Source: Pigoraptor vietnamica
Taxonomy: Eukaryota; Opisthokonta; Filasterea
Direction: 5' to 3'
NCBI GenBank assembly: GCA_943704525.1
Contig: CALSCQ010000577.1
Location: 1 to 34,742, forward strand
DNA length: 34,742 nucleotides
Both the position numbers and the translations under genes were made by a program. Below are positions 20,901 to 34,742 of this stretch, in pieces. The notes beneath the pieces are model-generated. The model saw nothing but the letters and a program-made list of their open reading frames with translations. It ran no database searches and was not told the DNA's origin. Within the stretch, counting starts at the first letter, position 1. The number at the start of each line of letters is the position of its first letter.

Positions 20901-21706
20901 AAAAGTCCTCGCGCATCTGCACGCCCTCCTGTGTCACGGCATTGCTGGGCTGCGTCGACTTCTGTTGCTGGCCGGCGATGCTCCGCGCGGCGGCCTCGTC
21001 GTCTGCGTGGAGGCGTTGGCCAAAGGGGAATGAGATCGACGAGAGCGGAAACAACGGGTAGTAGAAGTCGCGCGCAGACACTCACAATTTCGCTTCTCCG
21101 CAGCACTCTTGAGGTAGATTTTCATGACGCGCTGGTGCGTGTCGCGCGTGACTTGCTGAATGTTCTCCGTGGGCGCCAGGTAGCGCGGGGCTGTGCATGG
21201 GAGGCGCACCATTCAGTGTGAGTGGGTTGGCAACATGAACCGCAGTGCATTATCGCTCCGCCACACACACACATGCCCGCACGCACGTGCGACATGCAAG
21301 CAGACAGGGCGACTCACGCGTGTGTCGGTGGACTGCGTACAGCACGTAATTAGCGGGATCCTGGTCGCCGCCCAGTTTTGGTATCACATTCGCAATGACC
21401 TCGCTTGCAGTCGTCTGCGGCGTAAAGCGCACGCTTCGAAAAGACTCGTCGTTCATGAACAGTCGCAAGACGTCCGTCGACGTGTGCTCGAGATCTGTGA
21501 AACACCGGCGGGGAAATCAACACAACGACGCCAGACAAACACACGAATCCAACGACAGCACGGGCGTGCTGTGGCAGACGCGCACCTGAGAACGAGTGGC
21601 ATCGTCGCGAGATTTGTTCAAACGCAGTCGCGTCAGACTTCTTCTTCTTTGGCGCTGCATGCGCAGAGTCGTCTATCGACGACGTCAACGCGCGATCGCG
21701 AGACAT
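17888..21706 (-). CDS. RA-domain, poly-proline, six-WH2, PxWK-repeat actin regulator, 9 exons, about 986 aa
   Basis: Exons (minus): 21706-21586, 21494-21318, 21190-21086, 21002-20862, 20728-20033, 19926-19327, 19234-18872, 18740-18282, 18186-17888. Every internal junction is phase 1. Residues 41-115 look like a Ras-association domain ([34 protein letters not shown]). Residues about 240-413 are Ala/Pro-rich ending in P6-P9 runs. Exons 6, 7 and 8 each carry two WH2-like actin-binding motifs, [15 protein letters not shown] (exon 8: [15 protein letters not shown]) and (I/L)AAAIAGG(I/V)KLKS (exon 8: [13 protein letters not shown]), separated by GGGPPPPPP runs suited to profilin or SH3 domains. The last exon holds three PxWK motifs ([36 protein letters not shown]) like those at the start of phostensin and taperin. 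Inferred role: Ras/Rap-type GTPase-controlled actin monomer delivery or nucleation. No PH, GBD or CA motif is seen. Confidence 0.82.
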
Positions 21707-22342
21707 TTTCGTCGACGAGGGACCCCAGTCGCGCTAGCGGCTCCTCTTCAACGTGCTGCCGCTTATCAGTCGCGCGGCGGCCCGCGCAGAGCGAAAGACG
21801 CCGCCGTATGCACCATGTGTTCCGGGTACGCCGACGACGCCTATACAGCCTGTCTGCAGCGACTGGTCACCCGAGCCACTGAATGAGCGACGGAGAAGTG
21901 CGAGACGGCAGCGAACGGCAAGGAATTCGACGCGGAGGGCTGTGCTCCGTCACGTTTCAGACGACAACACCCAGCGGGGAATAATTGAGGCGTGAAAAAA
22001 AGCCCATACACAAACGGGAAACCGAGGTGTCGTGCAGAAGAGACGATCGCCTCGTGCGCATAGGCTTTCTGCGTGCGTGCGTGCGTGTGTGCGTGCGTGC
22101 GTGCGTGCGTCGTGCGTCCGATCTGAGACGGCGACGAAGTAGCCCTGTTTGGGTGCGGCTGCGGATCGCCCAAGTAAACAGTGAAAATGTTGCCGAGATT
22201 TCGGTAGCTTTTGATGACGACCTAATGGCGTCATAAGGACAACGGAACATGTAACTCAGTACGGTTTGCTGGCGGTTCGCAGAAGACGAGTGCGTCCACG
22301 CAGCTTCTTCAGAGCGCTTGGGACACGAGCGAGAAGGCCGCC
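21707..22342. promoter_or_regulatory. Divergent intergenic region: RA-WH2 (-) and KANSL3-like (+)
   Basis: 636 bases between divergent start codons, presumably holding both promoters. A GCGT tandem tract sits at 22071-22117. I see no TATA box, RNA gene or convincing small ORF. Short frames across it have the Arg/Ser/Ala composition typical of GC-rich non-coding shadow. Confidence 0.4.
22071..22117. repeat. GCGT tetranucleotide tract
   Basis: About 11 units of gcgt/gtgc with one gtgt interruption, in the divergent intergenic region. Simple repeat; no function is evident. Confidence 0.85.
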
Positions 22343-26211
<3,869 letters not shown>

Positions 26212-26410
26212 GTAAAAGGTCATTTTGTAAGTGCTGTGACTATACTGTTCGACAGTTCAGTGCTGTCGTGATCAGGCGTTATTAGCGCAAGCCTCAGCCG
26301 TCGCCGGCCGCCGGGCCGGGACGACTACTGGCGTGCCCTGTCCGTGTTTGCCTCGTGTGCAAGTGGGTGTACTGCGCGGGTCTCATTGCTCAGAGGAGAA
26401 GAGAGACGCT
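26212..26410. other. Convergent gap between KANSL3-like and DDX54
   Basis: 199 bases between two convergent stop codons. No gene is seen. It must contain both 3' ends; no canonical AATAAA is apparent on either strand. Confidence 0.4.
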
Positions 26411-29400
26411 TTACTTCTTCTTCCCCTTGCCCCGAATCGCCTGCCGCCGGTGCTTCTCGCGTATCCGCCGGCTCTGCGCGTCCTTCCGCCGCCGCATCTT
26501 CAATATCTGCTCGCGCGACTTGAGCTCCGACCGCGGCCCCTTCTTTGCCTTGCCAGGCGACTGTGCATTCGCGTGCGCGCCGCCCTTCTTGGGCCCCGTC
26601 CCGTCCCCCTTGGCGGAGCGACCGCCCGGCGACCCCTTGCCCTTCGGTGCCTTGTGGCCCTTGCGTCCCTTCCCTTCGCCCTCCGCACCGCCGCCGTCGT
26701 CGTTCTCGAATGACACCACGCCTGCCGCGGGCGCCACGCCGCTCGGGAGGCCGGCGACCCTGTTCTTCTCCTTCCACTCCTTGTACTTGTTCGTCTTGTA
26801 CGTCGCCGGAATGTACGCGCCGCTCTCCGTGCGGATCTTCTTCTTCGCGGGCCCCTGGTCGTAGTCCGATTCGCGTATGTACTTCTTTTTTTTCCGATCC
26901 CACTTGAGCTGGTTGCGGCCGCGCTTGATCGTCTCGCCGTCGTCGCCAGCCATGTCTAGCACAGCGGTGTCCGCGGCCGTCCGGAACGACTCAAAGCCAC
27001 CCCCCGAGCCGCGCTCGCGCACTGACAGCGCCTTCTCGGCATTGTGGTCGGCGGGCTTGTAGCGGATAAAGTGCTCCTCGTCGCGAATGCCGCGCGTGCC
27101 GGGCGCGTCGTCGTCGTCGCCGGCGGCGGAGGGTGCTGGCGCCGTGCGTGCGCGCTTTGCCTTTGAGTTGGCCGCCTCAAACCTGTTCGATAGTGCGTCA
27201 GCAACAGGAACACTTATCGCAATGGAAACACCAAAGTTGCTCAAGACACGCAGAGTCGAAAAACAGAGCAAGAACACCCACGCATTGTCAATCTCGTCCT
27301 CGGTTGCCGCGACTGCGCGCTTTCTCTTCTTCCCACTGCCTTCCGCAGCACCGTCCATGTCCATCGCCACCGCGCCGTCTTCGTCGCTCCCAGACGCATA
27401 CGCCTCGGCTGCCGCCCGTCGCTCCGCCTCTTCCCGCGCCCGCAAGTCCTCCTGTCGCCGCGCAATGCTCCGCGCATCACTCGCGCGCTTTCCACGCATG
27501 ACCACCGCAGCCGCATCCTTGTTCGACCTGTCAATCTCGAATATCGTCTGCGAGGGACGATAGTTTCGCACGCCGCTGAGAACGTCGAGGTGCCGCTGGT
27601 CGGCGCCCGCGCGTCCCGCAAACACCGGGTGCGCCACCATCCGTCCCTCGGCAAGAATTTCCTTGGCGCGCTTGACGCTCTCTGCCGACGGCAGCGGGCG
27701 CGACTTGAGATACATCTTGTGGGCATTCTCGACCACGCGAGAGAGGGCGACAAGGTCCGACGACGTCTCCACCGTCTGGCGCACAAACTCGAGGTCGTCC
27801 TCCATGACGCCCGTCGGAAACAGTCCCATCACGCAGTCGTCCGTCTGGTCGCCGCCGGTGCCCGCGAGCACGAGCGGCTTGGCGAGGAAGAGGTGCAAAT
27901 CGAGCGCAAAGGGGAGCTCGTCCGGCGTGAGGAGGCTGTACGCCGTGCCGCTGCGACCGGCGCGCGCGGCGCGTCCCACGCGGTGCACAAACAGCTTGGG
28001 CTTTGGCGGGAAGTCATAGTTGACAACGTTGTCCAGCAGCGGAATGTCAATGCCGCGCGCCGCGACGTCCGTCACGACGAGCACCTTGGTGCGCCCCGTG
28101 CGGAACTTGGCGAGGTTAATCTTGCGCGCCGTCTGGTCCAGGTTGCCGTACACGTACGAAGCGTCGATTCCTGCGTGCGAGAGGAGGTCGCACAGGAATT
28201 CGACGTGGTGGCGCGTCGACGCAAACACGATCGTGGACCCGCCCCCAGCATCGATCCCGCTCTTCGATCGCGGGTCCGCCTTTCCGTCCGCAGTGCCCTC
28301 GCCGCCCTCGCCGTCCTTTGACGCGTCCGCGCTGTCGTCCTTCTTCTTGTCGCCCTTCTTTCCGCGCTTCTTTCCCCGTTTTGCGGCCTCCTTCTCCTCC
28401 TCCGCCTTCATCCGCCGCTCCTCCGGTGTCATGGGCTTAACACCAATCACGCGAGTCACGAGGTGCACGAGGGCGGCCGGCTTCTCGTCCTTCCGCACGC
28501 TGAGGTACGCCAGCTTCAGGTTCTCGCTGATCTTCGTGTCGACGTCGAGGCGGACGAGCGCGGGATCGTGCAGGCCCACGCGCGCAAAATCGACAAGGAG
28601 GCGCGGCAGCGTAGCGCTGAACAGGCACGTCTGTCGCTCCTCGGGCAGCCGCGCGAGAATCTCCCGCAGTTGCTCCTCAAGCCCCAACTCAAACAGGCGA
28701 TCGGCCTCGTCAAACACGACGTACGACACGTTCGGGAACTTCAGGTCCATCTCCACGGCCACGTGCAGAAAGCGGCCCGGCGTCGCGACCACAATGTCCG
28801 GACCCTCGTGCATCGCGGCAAACTGCGCGTCCATGCCGTCGCCACCGACGATCAGGGCGCAGCGGAGGTCGGTGAATTTGGCAAGCTCCTTGGCGAACTT
28901 GAGCGTCTGCATGGCGAGCTCGCGCGTGGGCGACATGACGAGGGCACGCACGCCCGCGCCCGGTTGCCTCGCCTTGAGCCTGCGGGTAGCAGTACATATT
29001 AGAAAGTCACAAGAAGGGGGAGGTGGGTGAGTGAATACCAGGGTGTGTAGCAATACTCGCGCAAGCAACGCCCGCGCGTGTGCGACTGCATCTGAGTCCG
29101 AGTGGCATCCATTTGCACCCACTTTTCCAGCATGGGCAGAAGGAACGCGGCCGTCTTCCCAGAGCCCGTGCGGGCCATTGCGACAATGTCCTTGCCGTCC
29201 ATAAGCAGCGGAATCGCCTGCGACAGACAGACACAGAGCACTCAGCCCCAGCACTCGGCTCCTGTACCAGCCACAGAAGAGCGGCCAGATGCCACGCTAG
29301 CACACCAACCGCCGCCATGCTACCGGCTGCATAATAACAGAGGTTATAGTCGCGATCAAACCCACGAACGTTGGCACACGCGCACGTGCACGCACCTTTC

Positions 29401-30027
29401 GCTGGATGGGCGTGGGCACTTTGTAGCCCTTCTTTATCACGGCCTTGTAAATCGGATAGCTCAGCCCTGCGACAGCAAAGCACAGCCTTTAAGGAACCGC
29501 AGCAAGGACGTGCGTTCGGTACATCAACGCACCCATCGACTGGAAGCCGCCGCTCTTGCCCTTCGCGCGCTTCGCCCGATTGACAATTACGGCATCGTCC
29601 ACCCCATCCTCGTCGTCCGAACCACGCGCAGGTGCACGCGAAGCCCGCACCGGTGCTGTGGCCCTTTTCCCGCGCGGGGGTTCTCGGGGTGCACTGTCCG
29701 TGTCCGCTGACGCGTCGGCCGCATCGCTGTCGCTCTCAGCTCCAGAGCCGTCGTCGCTCTCAGACGACACATCCAGCCCCGCGCTAAAGCTGCCCGTCCC
29801 GAACCCGTCCGGTGCCGCATTCATATCGAATGCCTCGTCATCCCCGCTGTCATCTGCTACACGCGCCGGTTATTCAGCTGATCAATTCACAAATTGACAC
29901 ACAAACTCGCACCGTTGTCGTCCCGAGTGCGCCGTGGACCCCTGCTGTCCCTGTCCCCGCGGCCACCGCGAGCACTGCCCCGGCCTCGGCCACGTGCCCC
30001 GCCGCCGCGCGGCCTTCCAAGAGCCAT
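26411..30027 (-). CDS. DDX54: DDX54/Dbp10 DEAD-box RNA helicase, 6 exons, about 1023 aa
   Basis: Exons (minus): 30027-29913, 29853-29533, 29466-29396, 29217-29123, 28979-27282, 27182-26411. Exon 1 encodes an RG-rich tail ([17 protein letters not shown]). An acidic region follows, then [15 protein letters not shown] and [11 protein letters not shown] (Q motif). Helicase motifs: ARTGSGKT (184-191), PTREL, GGD, TPGR, DEAD (291-294), [19 protein letters not shown] and [13 protein letters not shown]. The DBP10 C-terminal domain is clear ([29 protein letters not shown]), then a basic nucleolar-type tail. Family role: 60S ribosomal subunit assembly in the nucleolus. A Lys/Glu/Asp/Gly-rich insert of roughly 75 residues (from [20 protein letters not shown]) separates the two RecA lobes and is absent in the human protein as I recall it. 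Intron 5 (27281-27183, 99 bases) lacks stops and is a multiple of three, so retention would stay in frame. It is divergent from VCP. Confidence 0.93.
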
Positions 30028-30650
30028 TGTGAAAGCGCACTGATTCGAGTTGTTGAGACGATTCACATTTGCTTTGCCTTGTTGCAATTGCGCAGCACGT
30101 GCTGTTGCCGAAGTGGAGTCGACATTCCAAATTATGCCGAGATCTCGGAATGTTGCGAAGGATGGTTATCACGTGATGCCACGTGACAGAACAAATTTTC
30201 TGGCAGACTGTGCCTTCGAAATAAATTTCGCTGACTATGAATTAACTATGAATTTTCAATGGCGTAATAAATGCGCCTTTGTGATGACGACGAGGGACTT
30301 GCACTCAGCTGTTCCCAGCGCGATGACACACACACGCACACACGCACACACACACACCCTGCAACCCACACGTCACGGCACACACACTTTGCTTCCAAGA
30401 AGACAGGATCCTCCTCTGCCACGCTGGCTTCATTGGCGCATCTCGTGCGACGTACCATTGCTTGGGATTTGACTCTGTGGAATTTTCGGACTTTTGCGGA
30501 GGTGGGTGCGACGCGTTACAATTTTTGAATGTCCATCTGGCGCTTAGATCCCCTTGCACCAAGCTCACTTTTCTGTGCGCTTTATTCTGCAGCACACCTG
30601 CGAATCTGTGCATTTTCTCGCGTGCCTAGGGGTTGCACTTGGAACAGAAA
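30028..30650. promoter_or_regulatory. Divergent promoter region shared by DDX54 (-) and VCP (+)
   Basis: 623 bases between the start codons of two housekeeping genes. At 30169-30186 are two CACGTG boxes 10 bases apart (TCACGTGA then CCACGTGA). An AT-richer patch follows at about 30188-30270, unusual for this GC-rich window and a plausible nucleosome-poor core. A CA-rich run is at 30323-30358. No ORF here has coding character. Bidirectional promoter use is inferred from layout only. Confidence 0.5.
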
Positions 30651-33923
<3,273 letters not shown>

Positions 33924-34259
33924 GCGGCCACTGCGCCGAGCAAACGAAGCTTGTCGCTGCTGCTGCTGCGTGCGCAATTGCCGTCCGCGTGCGCGCCGTT
34001 CTTGGCTGCGTATGATTCACGCGTAATACAAGAAGCAAAAAAAAGAAGAAGTAGAAGAAGAAAAAACCAATGTGACCCACAGAGCTATGAACAACACGTG
34101 ATGATTTGGCGCTTGAGTGCAAGCGCCGTTTGAATTGGCAGCAAGTCACCCCTTGGCAATATCAACACTCAACAGCCGCGTCCCCAAATCTTCCTTCCTT
34201 TCCCTTGGAAAACTCGGCACTGAGAGCCGCGTGCGCGTGTGCACGCCACGTTCGCGACT
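33924..34259. other. Intergenic region between VCP 3' end and the rightmost gene
   Basis: 336 bases between two plus-strand genes. A purine-rich AAGAAG tract lies at about 34029-34068, roughly 105 bases after the VCP stop, probably within or just past the VCP 3'UTR. An ACACGTGA box is at 34096-34103. No gene or clear polyadenylation signal is seen. Confidence 0.4.
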
Positions 34260-34612
34260 ATGTCCAGGTGAGTCGCGACCAGTAATTGTTTGGAGGATGT
34301 CTCCTCTTCGCGTGTCGCTGCGGTCTTCTCCCGTCCAGTCGCCTCGTTTTCTCGTTGTTTCGGGTCTAGGCCCTTCAGCAGCGACGTGCCATTGCTGTGT
34401 TGTCATGACGCCCGCTGCCTGTCTCCGCAGCCCAAGGAAATCGAAGGACCCTGTCGTAGGTGTGTGGCGGTCATGTGTACGCAGTGTGGTGTTTGTGTGT
34501 GCCTTGCTAAACTGCCCTTTTTTTTCACGACAGTCCCCCAAAGTCCCATCGACGTTGCGCGCAAGCGACTGGCCTCGGAGCTTGATAATGCGGCACAGAC
34601 AATAGAGCGCGA
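34260..34612 (+). CDS. Unrecognised gene, first three exons (partial, runs off the right edge)
   Basis: Exon 1 is 34260-34267 (ATG TCC AG before GTGAGT). Exon 2 is 34431-34459, after gtctccgcag. Exon 3 is 34534-34612, before GTGAGT. These join in one phase-consistent frame giving MSSPRKSKDPVV followed by PQSPIDVARKRLASELDN and AAQTIERE. The fragment has two Ser-Pro sites, a basic start and a helix that could begin a coiled coil. I do not recognise the family. The following intron is a long GT tract that reaches the window edge, so the rest of the gene lies outside. Confidence 0.55.
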
Positions 34613-34624
34613 GTGAGTTGCGGG

Positions 34625-34742
<118 letters not shown>

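Noticed and set aside
28020-29030. 336-residue plus-strand frame opposite DDX54
   Set aside because: It is the antisense shadow of a strongly conserved helicase exon. Its composition is Arg/Ser-rich with no domain.

Overview
This window is nuclear DNA of an intron-rich, GC-rich unicellular eukaryote. Reading splice sites by eye (GT..AG, mostly GTGAGT, GTGCGT or GTGGGT donors and pyrimidine-CAG acceptors, with reading phase checked across every junction) gives ten protein-coding genes, eight of them complete. The gene set (TTC17-like, NSL complex subunit KANSL3-like, a TKL receptor kinase with EGF modules, an RA/WH2 actin protein) points to a protist in the neighbourhood of animals and amoebae, for example a choanoflagellate, apusomonad or amoebozoan. 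The sequence does not let me name a species. No rRNA, tRNA, transposon, retroelement, CRISPR array or bacterial-type operon was seen.

Layout, left to right. 90-1019 (-): start of an unrecognised disordered protein that runs off the left edge. 1328-6523 (-): TTC17-like secretory-pathway TPR protein, 12 exons. 7057-8352 (-): SIR2-like NAD-binding protein without a zinc module, 2 exons. 9096-15244 (+): receptor kinase of 19 exons with signal peptide, beta-rich region, periplasmic-binding/ANF-type ligand domain, two EGF modules, TM helix and TKL kinase. 15467-17557 (+): DEDDy 3'-5' exonuclease with a likely mitochondrial presequence and a large low-complexity insert. 17888-21706 (-): RA domain, poly-proline, six WH2-like motifs and three PxWK motifs, a probable GTPase-controlled actin regulator. 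22343-26211 (+): KANSL3-like chromatin protein. 26411-30027 (-): DDX54/Dbp10 ribosome-biogenesis helicase. 30651-33923 (+): VCP/p97/Cdc48. 34260-34612 (+): first three exons of an unrecognised gene that runs off the right edge.

The genes are compactly packed, with gaps of about 200-750 bases and no operon logic. Divergent pairs that may share promoters are SIR2-like/receptor kinase, RA-WH2/KANSL3 and DDX54/VCP. Convergent pairs are exonuclease/RA-WH2 and KANSL3/DDX54. Functionally the window mixes housekeeping (VCP, DDX54, KANSL3, exonuclease) with lineage-specific signalling and cytoskeletal genes. The two most novel-looking items are the RA-polyPro-6xWH2-3xPxWK protein, whose WH2 modules sit on three tandem phase 1-1 exons, and the ANF-like/EGF/TKL receptor with a non-RD catalytic loop. 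Long CA/GT dinucleotide tracts occur inside introns.
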